Made by a program: the position numbers and the translations under genes. Shown here piece by piece: positions 32,906-42,896 of a DNA stretch of 64,000 bases. Each line of letters starts with the position of its first letter. Position 1 is the stretch's first letter. Source of the stretch: Mactromeris polynyma (Eukaryota; Mollusca; Bivalvia; Venerida; Mactridae); NCBI GenBank assembly GCA_032209605.1, contig JASFXZ010000033.1, forward strand, positions 92,001 through 156,000, in the 5' to 3' direction. A model generated the notes under the pieces. The model made no database searches and was not told the origin of the DNA. It saw only the letters and a list, made by a program, of their open reading frames with translations.

Positions 32906-35900
32906 ATGGCACAAAACATTCGTGCTCCCAAACAATGGCAACTCACAAAACATGAGACAATCACCTCATTTGAGGCATGGCGTCAAAATTTACAATATAC
33001 ATTGACTCTGGACCCAAATTTTGCTAGATTTTTAGTGGATGGCACAACATGGACCAAAAAGACCGCCGCAGATCCGATACGTGGCTTCATTGATGATGAC
33101 CATGAGGGGGGACGGACAGCTGCACAAAAGGTTACACACCTGGAGTTGATGTTAGGCCAAATTGCCAATTATTGCCCGGTCATAGCGCGCAACACAATAG
33201 TGAAGAACTCGACTAGTGTTAACTGTATTTGGCAGGCTATTAGGTTACATTACGGATTCCAGTCGACTGGATGTCACTTTCTAGATTTCAGCGATATTAA
33301 GTTAGAGCCTGGAGAAAGACCCGAGGATTTGTATCAGCGATTAGCTAGTTTCATTGACGACAATCTTTTGAAAGCTGGGGGGTCCATATCCCACCACGGA
33401 GAAGTTCCAGATAATGAAGAGGAAACTACTCCTACTGTTGAAAATTTTATAGTGCTTACTTGGCTAAGACTTATCCATTCTCAGCTTCCATCTCTTGTCA
33501 AACAAAAATACGCTACTGAGTTACGCTCCAGAACATTAGCTTCGCTAAAGCCTGAAATATCATTGGCCATTAACAGTCTTCTAGACGAAGTCCAGACATT
33601 AGCTGACGCAAAAGTACTACGGTCAACTTTTCGCGCACCATCAGGTCCAAGGGGCAGACAACGAACTCTTGTATGTCCCATATGTAAACAGGCAGGTCGG
33701 TCTAAATTTCAACACTTCTTGAGTAAATGCAAGTTCTTACCTGAGGAAGACAGGAAGTACATCACCACATCTGGCAAGATTCGCCAAGCTACTAACCTTG
33801 AGTCTGATGAGGAAGTTGAAGATGACCAGAGTGAAGAATCAGACTCTCAATACACTGCGCATAGTCACAGGGTTGTGCATCCTGTCTCTAGACGCGTTTG
33901 TACAAAGCAATCTCCCTCTATGAAAGTTTTCTATAAACATTTCCCATTGAAATTAACATTAGATAGTGGTGCGGAGATCAGCATGATTAAACACTCAGTG
34001 GCGGATTACTTAGGTGCTCCTATAAGGCGCACTAACCAAAGTGCCTTAGAGGCGGATGGTGTTACACCTCTCAAAATTGTTGGAGAAACTCACATAACCC
34101 TGACAAGGGGTAAATGCGATATGCTGCTAGAAGCTTTGGTGGTCAATGATTTAGATGTTGAGGTGCTAGCTGGAATTCCATTTATGACCACTAATGACAT
34201 TGCCATTCGACCTGCAAAACATGAAATCTCCATTGGTAGTGAGGATAAGGTATTCTATGGAGTCGGCGATGCCATGAAACAAACTAATGTTGTTAGAAGA
34301 ACCCAGGCTTTTGTTTTAAGATCTGATTCACCGTCTTCTGTTGTTTGGCCTGGATCATTTATTGAAATTAACCTACCTCAGGTCTTAGACTCTGATGGAA
34401 CTATTGCTATTGAACCTAAACCTTCATGTGACAAGGCCCTGTGGCCTAAACCTCAAATTCTAGATGCTATTAGTGGTCGGATCAGATTAAATAATGATAC
34501 ATCTGAGCCTCAACGTGTACTAAAACATGAGCATGTTGCATTTGCTAGATACACTATTACCAACAATTCGCAAGTGATGGAACCACCTACTGCCATACAA
34601 CCATTAGGATCGTCAATTGTATCAAATGACAGTACTCAGTTATATTCAGGTTGTGTTTCCCTGGACCCTGACAATATGTTACCAGAGACTTCTCAGAGTC
34701 AATTCATAGAACTATTGCAAACATTTGATGAAGTATTCTCACCAAGTATCACAGGTTACAATGGCGCAGCTGGCAAGTTTGAAGCTACAGTAAATATGGG
34801 TCCCGTTCTACCTCCTCAGCGGAAGGGAAGGGTACCCCAGTACAACAAAAACAAGCTTGTTGAGTTGCAACAAAAGTTTGATGACTTGGAAAGACAGGGT
34901 GTGTTCAGCAAACCTGAAGACGTGAACGTCACAGCTGAATATCTTAACCCTTCCTTTCTTGTCAAGAAACCACAGGGAGGATACCGCCTTGTAACAGCAT
35001 TCTCCGAGGTTGGAAGGTATAGCAAGCCTCAACCAAGCCTACTACCAGATGTAGATTCCACGTTGCGTACAATTGGTCAATGGAAGTATATCATCAAGAC
35101 TGATTTGACAAGTGCATTTTACCAAATTCCTTTATCAAAACATTCCATGAAGTATTGTGGTGTAGCTACCCCATTTCGAGGTGTGAGAGTGTATACTCGT
35201 TGTGCCATGGGCATGCCAGGATCCGAGACGGCTTTAGAAGAACTAATGTGTCGTGTGCTTGGCGACCTTGTACAGGAGGGTGTAGTAGCCAAACTTGCTG
35301 ATGACTTATATTGTGGTGCTAATTCTCTAGATGATTTATTGTTCAATTGGCAACGTGTTCTTGAAATCTTGCTGAAATGCCGTTTACGTTTGTCACCTTC
35401 TAAAACAGTCATTTGTCCTAAGTCTACAGTGATACTGGGTTGGGTGTGGTCCAACGGCCAGATTTCTGCCAGTTCCCATCGTATAGCCACCTTATCATCA
35501 TGTCAACCTCCAGAGACAGTTCATGGCCTACGTTCATTCATTGGTGCTTATAAGGTTTTGGGCAGAGTTATACCTCATAGCTCGTCATATCTCAGCCCTT
35601 TAGATGAACTAGTTGCAGGAAAACAGTCCCAGGAGAAATTGAGGTGGACTGATTCAAGTTTAAAGTTTTTCAGTGATGCTCAGTCTGTTCTTAAAACCCA
35701 CAAGGCCATCGCACTACCTAGACCTTCAGACCAACTTTGGATTGTCACCGACGGTTCAGTAACTAGGAGGGGCATAGGTGCTACATTATATGTAACTAGG
35801 AATCAGGAGTTACTCTTAGCAGGTTTTTTCAGTGCAAAATTAAGAAAGCACCAGGTAACTTGGCTGCCATGTGAGATCGAAGCCTTGAGTATTGCAACAG

Positions 35901-36460
35901 CTGTGAAGCATTTCAGTCCATATATTATACAATCACACAAGCAGGCTTGTGTCCTCACTGATAGTCGACCATGTGTACAAGCCATAGAAAAGCTGTGTCG
36001 AGGAGAATTCTCTGCGAGTCCTAGGGTGACGTCCTTCCTTTCGATTGTGAGTAGATACCAAGTTAGCGTTAGACATCTAGCGGGATCTTCAAATGTTCCG
36101 TCAGACTTTTCTAGCCGTAATGCTCAGGAGTGCACTGAGCCTAATTGCCAAATATGTACTTTCATTTGCCATACTGAGGACTCAGTCGTTCGTTCGGTGC
36201 GGGTAGAAGACATAGTTAACCAATCCATACGTCTACCATTCTCCACAAGATCATCTTGGCTTCAGATCCAGTCAGAGTGTTCGGATCTTCGACGCCCACA
36301 TGCGCATTTAAAACAAGGTACCCGTCCATCTAAGAAGCTCACCAATCTCAAAGATGTAAAACGTTACCTGCATACTGTCTCAATTGCAAAGGATGGTTTA
36401 TTGGTGGTAAAGCGTACTGATCCATTACTACCATCATCTGAGTTGATTGTTGTTCCTTGA
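32906..36460 (+). CDS. Gag-protease-reverse transcriptase-RNase H polyprotein
   Basis: 1184 residues starting at an ATG 156 bases past the LTR. The N-terminal ~330 residues are Gag-like (WQLTKHETITSFEAWRQNLQ), with a single knuckle-like CPICKQ...HFLSKC cluster. The aspartic protease motif LTLDSGAEISMI has its catalytic Asp at 353. RT motifs follow: FLVKKPQGGYRLVTAF, IIKTDLTSAFYQIPL, CAMGMPGSETALEELM and LADDLYCG (Asp799-Asp800), with Leu-Ala in place of Tyr-x. RNase H starts at IVTDGSVTRRGIGATLY (Asp949) and includes CEIEAL and LTDSRPCV. The frame ends with TGA inside the region that should lead into integrase, where the next frame takes over. Confidence 0.9.
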   Translation: MAQNIRAPKQWQLTKHETITSFEAWRQNLQYTLTLDPNFARFLVDGTTWTKKTAADPIRGFIDDDHEGGRTAAQKVTHLELMLGQIANYCPVIARNTIVKNSTSVNCIWQAIRLHYGFQSTGCHFLDFSDIKLEPGERPEDLYQRLASFIDDNLLKAGGSISHHGEVPDNEEETTPTVENFIVLTWLRLIHSQLPSLVKQKYATELRSRTLASLKPEISLAINSLLDEVQTLADAKVLRSTFRAPSGPRGRQRTLVCPICKQAGRSKFQHFLSKCKFLPEEDRKYITTSGKIRQATNLESDEEVEDDQSEESDSQYTAHSHRVVHPVSRRVCTKQSPSMKVFYKHFPLKLTLDSGAEISMIKHSVADYLGAPIRRTNQSALEADGVTPLKIVGETHITLTRGKCDMLLEALVVNDLDVEVLAGIPFMTTNDIAIRPAKHEISIGSEDKVFYGVGDAMKQTNVVRRTQAFVLRSDSPSSVVWPGSFIEINLPQVLDSDGTIAIEPKPSCDKALWPKPQILDAISGRIRLNNDTSEPQRVLKHEHVAFARYTITNNSQVMEPPTAIQPLGSSIVSNDSTQLYSGCVSLDPDNMLPETSQSQFIELLQTFDEVFSPSITGYNGAAGKFEATVNMGPVLPPQRKGRVPQYNKNKLVELQQKFDDLERQGVFSKPEDVNVTAEYLNPSFLVKKPQGGYRLVTAFSEVGRYSKPQPSLLPDVDSTLRTIGQWKYIIKTDLTSAFYQIPLSKHSMKYCGVATPFRGVRVYTRCAMGMPGSETALEELMCRVLGDLVQEGVVAKLADDLYCGANSLDDLLFNWQRVLEILLKCRLRLSPSKTVICPKSTVILGWVWSNGQISASSHRIATLSSCQPPETVHGLRSFIGAYKVLGRVIPHSSSYLSPLDELVAGKQSQEKLRWTDSSLKFFSDAQSVLKTHKAIALPRPSDQLWIVTDGSVTRRGIGATLYVTRNQELLLAGFFSAKLRKHQVTWLPCEIEALSIATAVKHFSPYIIQSHKQACVLTDSRPCVQAIEKLCRGEFSASPRVTSFLSIVSRYQVSVRHLAGSSNVPSDFSSRNAQECTEPNCQICTFICHTEDSVVRSVRVEDIVNQSIRLPFSTRSSWLQIQSECSDLRRPHAHLKQGTRPSKKLTNLKDVKRYLHTVSIAKDGLLVVKRTDPLLPSSELIVVP

Positions 36461-37607
36461 TGGTCTTGTCAATGCTCTTCACATCAAGTTAGATCATCCT
36501 TCTGGACATCAACTTGAACTAGTCATGAAACGCCACTTCTATGCCTTGGATTTGCATAGTGCGATTGAACGAACAACCGCGCAATGTCATTTATGTGCTT
36601 CATTAAAAAAGTTCCCAGAGTGTGCTCGTGAACAGTCTAGTGAGGATCCCCCAGAATGCATTGGTGCCCGTTTCGCGGCTGACATTTTGAAACGCTATCA
36701 ACAAACAATCCTAATTTTACGTGAAACAGTTACTTCGTATACCAATGCAAGTATTATAACAGATGAAAAAAGTGACACAATCAGAGAGGCCTTAGCATGT
36801 TTAAGTTCAGAGTTACATCCAATAGATGGCCCACCTGCAGTGATTCGTGTTGATCCAGCTCCAGGATTTGTGACTTTACGCTCTGATGACACATTTAGTA
36901 GACTTAATATTGTCCTTGAGATTGGACGAGTGAAAAACATTAACAAAAACCCTGTGGCAGAGAAGGCCATTCAGGAGTTGGAAAATGAACTTCTACGTTA
37001 TGAGCCCGGAGGTGGATCGGTCTCAAACCTTGGTTTAGCCATTTGTGTTGCCAGACTCAATTCGCGCATACGTAAATCAGGTCTGTCTTCGCGCGAAATG
37101 TGGACTCAAAGATCTCAATTCACGCATGATCAACTTCCTATATCAGACAGAGATGTCATCATTCAACAATTTGAGTCGCGTAATATCAACCATTCTTATA
37201 GTGAAAAATCCAAGGGTAAAGGACAGACAACTCACAAGTCTGATGTTGTTAGTGTTGGTGATTTGGTGTACCTTTATTCTGATAAAAGTAAGCTAAATGC
37301 AAGGAACAGATACTTAGTCGTGTCGTGTGACGGTGAATGGTGTTTCGTCAAAAAGTTTGTAGGGAATCAACTACGCGCGTCATCATACAAAGTGAAACAA
37401 ACTGAATGTTATCGTGTGCAAAGTGATTTTAACCTAAACAGCTGTACTTCATTCCATTCAGCGTCATACGGGGATTCTGATTCCGAGTGTGAAATTCAGT
37501 GCGATGAAAGGCTACCCCCTACTCCTGCTGAAATACCGACAACATTCCAGACACATCGTGTGATTCTGCGGACTTTGTACCAGTTATCATCGGTCAACAT
37601 ATTATAG
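36447..37607 (+). CDS. integrase ORF of the LTR element (with out-of-frame tail to 37744)
   Basis: The frame overlaps the end of the Gag-Pol ORF by 14 bases, one base ahead (+1), and no ATG marks a start. It encodes an HHCC-type zinc domain (HIKLDHPSGHQ ... CHLCASL), then a DDE core: FAADILKRY (Asp), IRVDPAPGF (Asp), NPVAEKAIQELE (Glu). A C-terminal domain follows with VSVGDLVYLYSDKSKL. After the stop at 37607 another frame continues as DFVPVIIGQHIIEPSLE and ends ...RTTRAPKYLSDYELT at 37744. That is the usual end of such polyproteins, so a one-base indel near 37560 has cut the tail. Integrase would insert the cDNA copy. Confidence 0.85.
   Translation: MLFLDGLVNALHIKLDHPSGHQLELVMKRHFYALDLHSAIERTTAQCHLCASLKKFPECAREQSSEDPPECIGARFAADILKRYQQTILILRETVTSYTNASIITDEKSDTIREALACLSSELHPIDGPPAVIRVDPAPGFVTLRSDDTFSRLNIVLEIGRVKNINKNPVAEKAIQELENELLRYEPGGGSVSNLGLAICVARLNSRIRKSGLSSREMWTQRSQFTHDQLPISDRDVIIQQFESRNINHSYSEKSKGKGQTTHKSDVVSVGDLVYLYSDKSKLNARNRYLVVSCDGEWCFVKKFVGNQLRASSYKVKQTECYRVQSDFNLNSCTSFHSASYGDSDSECEIQCDERLPPTPAEIPTTFQTHRVILRTLYQLSSVNIL
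36449..36461 (+). promoter_or_regulatory. candidate +1 frameshift site between RNase H and integrase
   Basis: The zero frame ends GTT CCT TGA T. A +1 slip on CCT, skipping one T, would continue directly into the integrase frame with DGLVNALHIKL. A sense codon before TGA with slippage to +1 is the pattern of known +1 shift sites. A simple deletion or insertion mutation is the alternative. Confidence 0.4.
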
Positions 37608-38226
37608 AGCCTTCATTAGAAGTCGCAGAACCCCAATCTTCATCAGTAGCTAGCGAAAACCCCGAGTTATGTGCTGATAGCAATTCTAGACCTAAACGTA
37701 CAACACGAGCTCCAAAGTACCTATCTGATTATGAACTTACATAAATTAATGTTGTTACAGTATCTTGGTTAACCCATACAGACAATATATCATGTATACA
37801 TGTACTATTATTCCATTTGTATAATTTGTGTTTTACTAGGATATACATGTTGGTGTGTAATGATTCCACATGCAATTACTTTAGAAATACTACATTTTAC
37901 AATCAGGTTGTTACCAAAAATCCGTATATTTAGAATGTCCTGTACATTTGGTTGGGATCTATTCACAGTTACTTATGCTCTTTTATTTTGTATGTATGTT
38001 CTGGTATGTGCTGGGAGCAAATTTTATAGATTTTTCTTTGTTTATGTTAAGTGTTGTATAGTTTTACTTTAACATTTAATATACTATGGTCTACATTGCC
38101 ACATGGGTAGATTTAATAATGATAAGAAACATTTTATGATGACAGTTACGGTGTGGAATTTTGTGCTGTAGTATCGCAGTTTATGATTTAAATAGTATTA
38201 GATACATAGATATGTATAGTTTCCAT

Positions 38227-38240
38227 AAAAAGAAAAGAGA
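38227..38240 (+). other. polypurine tract
   Basis: Purine run aaaaagaaaagaga just upstream of the 3' LTR, the expected plus-strand primer. Confidence 0.75.
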
Positions 38241-38243
38241 TAG

Positions 38244-38409
38244 CGCCAGTACATAGTACGGCTTCGGCCGTTAGTATGTACCGGGTCGTTTTATGAGTTA
38301 CTGGCCTTGTATGTAAAACCCAGCTGTTTCCGGTTTTATTGAGACATTGTTGGAACTTTGTTTGTATTAAAGGTATACTCAATTGCATTGTGTAGTTTCC
38401 TTACTGGCG
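38244..38409 (+). repeat. 3' LTR (166 bp)
   Basis: Matches the 5' LTR except at three positions. Ends TACTGGCG, after which the 12-bp array resumes. Confidence 0.88.
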
Positions 38410-38877
38410 CAGTCGTTAGCTCAGTCGGTAGCTCAGTCGTTAGCTCAGTCGTTAACTCAGTCGTTAGCTCAGTCGGTAGCTCAGTCGGTAACTCAGTCGG
38501 TAGCTCAGTTGGTAGCTCAGTCGTTAGCTCAGTCGTTAGCTCAGTCGTTAACTCAGTCGTTAGCTCAGTCGTTAACTCAGTCGGTAGCTCAGTCGGTAGC
38601 TCAGTCGGTAGCTCAGTCGGTAACTCAGTCGGTAGCTCAGTTGGTAGCTCAGTCGTTAGCTCAGTCGTTAACTCAGTCAGTAGCTCAGTCGGTAGCTCAG
38701 TCGTTAGCTCAGTCGGTAGCTCAGTCGTTAACTCAGTCGGTAGCTCAGTTGGTAGCTCAGTCGTTAGCTCAGTCGGTAACTCAGTCGTTAGCTCAGTCGT
38801 TAACTCAGTCGGTAGCTCAGTCGTTAACTCAGTCGGTAGCTCAGTCGGTAGCTCAGTCGGTAACTCAGTCGGTAGCT
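38410..38877 (+). repeat. 12-bp minisatellite, 39 units, tRNA A-box-like
   Basis: 468 bp of 'tagctcagtcgg' variants with g/t and g/a changes. The unit matches the D-arm/A-box of tRNA genes (TRGYNNARNNGG). Two plus-strand open frames (SSVG-type and AQSV-type repeats) are a consequence of the 12-bp period and are not believed to be genes. Confidence 0.92.
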
Positions 38878-39987
38878 ATATTATGTACAATTGTGTACGC
38901 CAGACAATAAGTTAACACTTAAGCCTGTAGTTGGAATAAAATATTCTGTTCTACGTAGTTTTGCATTGTTTATATCCGGGTATTTGTTTCATATATTTGC
39001 AAACAAATGATAAGTTTTTCATTTTTGCAAAAACATCAAGCTACGTCGTCTAATACAACTACAACTACAAATAGTTCATTGCATTCAAAACATATTAACT
39101 TGTTTTATAGCAATTATATAGAAGTAATAATATTGAAGTGTAATTATGCATACGAAAAAGTATTAAATGTATATTATTCACTGAATGATCTCTCGTTTGC
39201 AGAACCACGATATAAACATCATAAAATAAATATCAAGCCTAAATGTAGGTCCTTGTTATATATATATATATGGCCTTCGAGTGGTTTTGCGTAGCTAGTC
39301 AAACAAAATACAGAACAAACATCAGATTGTGTTGTAAATAGGCTTTTATTACAGCCATTAAAACATTCAAATCATAGGTAATGTAACTTAATATATGCAG
39401 TAAAGTAATAGATAAAAACACTCAAACAAATTTCAGTAGTAAACCCATACATTTTGTTTTATCTGGGGGAAAATTCAGGTCCTTGTTTTATATAAGTTAT
39501 GCAGATTGTTTGTCTAAATAATTTTAACATCTGTTTTACAATATTACTATCATAATTTTCACTTTTAAATATAAAGTTAAACAATATAATTATAAAACAT
39601 ATATATTTATTGTACGCACAAAGTTTTATTCGTGTTACATACAACAATCAATCCTGAATTCATGTCATACAAGATATATGATCTGCATACAAATAGATCT
39701 TATTTGTTTCGGTTTTTGGGGGCTTTTTAACAAATAACACGTGTGTTACCAGCAACCAGATTACATGAGCTGGGCAGAACATTTTGACTTAAATTACACA
39801 GCTTTGTATTCAAACTATAAATGATTATCATTGTTACAGTATATTTGATATTTTACACCTTCATATCTTCCTTGTGTCATTGTACAATGAATTTGATCCA
39901 CATTTTGCAAAACACAATTCTTGTTAGGATCCCTATCTTATGATAGTATTGCCATTTACCAATGTATAATAGTACGTTATTTTTCTA
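38878..39987. other. non-coding stretch
   Basis: AT-rich with a short (ta)n run near 39258-39270. No gene supported. Confidence 0.45.
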
Positions 39988-40162
39988 CAGTAAAACCTCA
40001 CGTAAAGTCACGATAAGACCACCTCAAAATTAAGAACACAAGTTGCAAGTCCATTTTCATCATTTTCCTCTTTATTCAACCTCAATATTAAGACCACCTC
40101 AGACAATACGAAGACCAGTTTTCAAGGGTCCCAAAGGGGGTCTCATTATTGAGGTTTTACTG
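39988..40162. mobile_element. Tc1/mariner-pogo-like MITE
   Basis: CAGTAAAACCTCA at 39988-40000 is exactly inverted at 40150-40162, and each side is flanked by TA. The TA duplication and CAGT... ends fit pogo/Tigger-type elements of the Tc1/mariner superfamily. The 175-bp body contains repeated 'aagaccacctca' words and no open frame of note. Confidence 0.82.
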
Positions 40163-40164
40163 TA

Positions 40165-40702
40165 TATATGAGCACATCAGGGGCCAACTTTTATTGCACT
40201 TGCTTCCGCTATACTTGTAGTATACAAGAGGAAATCGACCATAAACAAATGTATTGTATTTGAAGTGCTAACATAATAGTAACCTTAAGACCTAATCAGT
40301 GGATATAATTTTATGTTAGGAATAGAAAAAGGTCACTCCACAGCCGACTGGGGGGTGGACATGGCTCCCTTGCCCCCCCCCCCCCCTGGCGGATCCGGGC
40401 CTGATGAGAAAATGCCTATATCCTGTTTGTACACACATGTTCCCAAAACCACAAATACACAAGTCCGATACAGGAGTTTCTATCACGACGTACGTGCTGT
40501 GTTAGCGCTTGCATATAGGAAATATCTGTTTCGCAATTCCAGGAAACTTCTAAGAAAAGTTATAATGCAGTATTTTTAGTATGTCTGTTTGAAGGCATTA
40601 ACGTGCATTTTTCAATATTATTTCTTAGTGTGTTTTGACACGGACATATAAACCATAGAAATTCCAGAATATACCTATTCTTTAGAATTAAGACTGCTAA
40701 TT
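40165..40702. other. non-coding stretch
   Basis: Includes a C-run near 40372-40387. An 88-codon open frame (40313-40579) has no recognisable domain. Confidence 0.4.
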
Positions 40703-40745
40703 ATGGGTATGTCGCGACATGACCGTCCATAAAACCCGACAAGCC
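40703..40745 (-). repeat. solitary copy of the 84-bp minisatellite unit
   Basis: 'gggtatgtcgcgacatgacc' is the complement of the core of the array unit at 29727-30780. Only part of one unit is present. Confidence 0.75.
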
Positions 40746-40847
40746 ATACACATGGTTCGGTGTATTTTCAAAACGCCATACTTGCATTTTCATTTGTCAA
40801 AACATAGTTTCGACCGTAAGTTTGTGATTTACAATAACATACATTTA

Positions 40848-41240
40848 CCACTCTCTATACCATACGTTGTAGTTTAATGCGCAATATATATATACATGCA
40901 TGTCCATGTTTCAAGTAGTGTAACATTACAAAAGGAAAGATGTTAGTCTCCAGTATATGAATATTTTAACGCGCAAACAACTAAATGATGTCGTTTTTTT
41001 TAAGTTAAGGTATTTGTATTAGCTATCTGAATAACAACTTAGTGGTTATGTTTCAAATTCAAAGATCTCTTTCAGGAACATGATATGCCTTATAACAATT
41101 AATGACAAAACCTGCATCATATGTGCACGCAACGATCAAATATTTGCAATCTCATTGTTTAATTTTCAAATAAGAACGACCATCTGTTCAGACGATATAA
41201 TATTCGCTGAAGACATATCTTACTTACTCGAATTACAGGG
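40848..41240 (+). repeat. dispersed duplication, partner of 27765-28330
   Basis: Same-orientation copy lacking the MITE that abuts the other copy. Several indels separate the two. A partial third copy ('catgtttcaagtggtttct') may start near 41505. Confidence 0.7.
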
Positions 41241-41262
41241 TATACGGAGAAAAATCCCCTCC

Positions 41263-41390
41263 GGACAAAATCCCCGTAGCTCATTTTGCACAAGGCGGAC
41301 AAAATCCACTTCATGAATTTTACATATAGAACATAACACCCTCCGATATTTGGTCCACCTTGTGCAAAATGAACGAAGGGGATTTTGTCC
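41263..41390. mobile_element. foldback element with ~38-bp inverted repeats
   Basis: Left arm ggacaaaatcccc...tcattttgcacaagg is matched in inverse by ccttgtgcaaaatga...ggggattttgtcc, with a few mismatches, across 128 bp in all. It is probably a very short MITE. No target duplication is clear. Confidence 0.75.
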
Positions 41391-42018
41391 TACACTCGCA
41401 TTACAGTATTATGTAAAGAAATTTGTTATTTTCTTTACCATTCGTTGTAACTGGAACACACACATGTACGGTCCCTGGTTGTAACATATATCATATAGAT
41501 GCATGCCTATGTTTCAAGTGGTTTCTATTGCCTTTCAACATAAATTATAATGACTTTGACCATTACATGTACTTATATTGTATTTAAAAGGAGTAATATA
41601 TCATCGTATCCAAATAGTATATGTAAGTTGTAATTACCTGTTGCGCAAACGATGTCAGTGTGATTTAGTTGATCATAGAAATGTTATGATTCTATTATTT
41701 TCTAAATGCGTTTGAATATAGAAATTTACAAATGTAAATGTTTTGTTATTTACAACACAATGGCTGTATCGTTCACTTGTTTTCCATCTGTACCTGACCA
41801 GTTTTGAAAAAGTTGATTAGTTTATTTTCGATAATTCTTGTAGGCCATAGGGCCCATAAAGATTAATACAGCATGATAGGGCAAGACGTATGAACACCAA
41901 TGAGTAGCACTTATACAGTGTGTAATAAATGAACTTATCACATGCCCGTGATGTTTCCCTGGAATGCGTCTGGGGAGGCATTATCTTGTGAATCTGGCAT
42001 TCCCTGAGACAACTTATA
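41391..42018. other. non-coding stretch
   Basis: AT-rich; nothing supported. Confidence 0.45.
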
Positions 42019-42896
42019 CCCCAGTCACAATAAGCTTGCGATGGGTTTGCGAGTAGTTTGCGACGGATTTCAAGGCATTTTCGGGATTCCTTGCGGCTGC
42101 CGTGTCATTTTTGGGAATCGGGTGGGCATCGAGTTACTTTTAACTCGGACTTAAAACCTGGTGCGGCGTTTCGCATAGCAAACTGATCGCCAATAAATCG
42201 GTCGATACCTTGCCGATGTCCGGCAGGGTATCGCACACATCGGGCGGGCGCCGGGCCGAATTTTGGACAACCCAGACAACTATCCATATATCGGTCAGAC
42301 GCCGCCGATATGTCGATCAAACGCAGGCCGGGCAACGACCGGCTTCCGGTCGACTTGGCGGCGCGCGACCAGAAATCAGCCAGACATTGGCCGGGGCCCG
42401 TCCGGCGTATGGTCGACAACCCACCGGGACTCGCAGGGTATAAATGGCGGCTCATCACATCATCCATCATATTATCCACTCGCGCTCTAGATACACATAG
42501 GCTTACAATATACACACACAAATTGACAAACGTCCGCCGGATCGTGGCCGTTCACTGCTAGCCACTCGACAGGCACTCTACCGATGCTTACCCGGCCGCC
42601 GTACGGCATGTTATAATTGGCCGGCACCCGGTCGGATACCACAGGGGTATCGCAGGGACATAGGCAGGACATAGGACCAGTGCCTTTCGGACACCGGCCG
42701 ATAAACGGGCCAAGAATTCGACCCCAATTTCTGGAATTTCGGCCTACCTTCCCAGTTCCCGTCATGACAGCGTGCGGGGCACTTTTGAATGTCACTGTGA
42801 CCACCCTATCGCACGATTTTTCTCCTACCTCTACATGCCGACCAATGCCTAGAAATCGCACATACCGCCCGGCCACCACTTTAATTGTGACTTAGG
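42019..42896. mobile_element. GC-rich non-autonomous DNA element with short inverted ends
   Basis: CCCCAGTCACAAT at the left is mirrored by ATTGTGACTTAGG at the right (11 of 13 positions), with TA on both outer sides. The 878-bp body is strikingly GC-rich for this window and full of 'ccgg', 'ggtcg' and 'gccggg' words, so frames are open in most directions: 138 and 130 codons on the minus strand, and 75-92 codons on the plus strand. No transposase motif is visible. A TATA-like 'gtataaatgg' lies near 42440. It may be a MITE or an element carrying an unknown small gene. Confidence 0.55.

Larger units (their letters stand above)
32584..38409 (+). mobile_element. LTR retrotransposon (Ty3/gypsy-like order), nearly full length
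   Basis: 166-bp direct repeats flank a gag-PR-RT-RNH-IN coding region. The LTRs are 32584-32749 and 38244-38409 and differ at three positions by eye. A tRNA-Leu-type primer site follows the 5' LTR and a purine tract precedes the 3' LTR. The LTR ends are CGCCAGTA...TACTGGCG, an 8-bp inverted pair instead of the usual TG...CA. Both flanks are the same 12-bp minisatellite. A possible target duplication is only CAG. The coding order places integrase after RNase H, as in Ty3/gypsy, but the family was not matched further. Confidence 0.9.

Noticed and set aside
32584..38409. Assigning this LTR element to a named family such as Steamer or BEL/Pao
   Set aside because: Gene order fits Ty3/gypsy but ends, Gag and the RT box are unusual; without a phylogeny a family name would be a guess.
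38358..38915. Two overlapping ORFs of 185 and 175 codons with SSVG/AQSV repeats
   Set aside because: Direct product of a 12-bp tandem repeat with no stop in two frames; no start context or flanking domains.
42105..42879. Two minus-strand ORFs of 138 and 130 codons as real genes
   Set aside because: The GC-rich block leaves open frames on both strands and no motif is recognisable; kept only as part of the inverted-repeat element.
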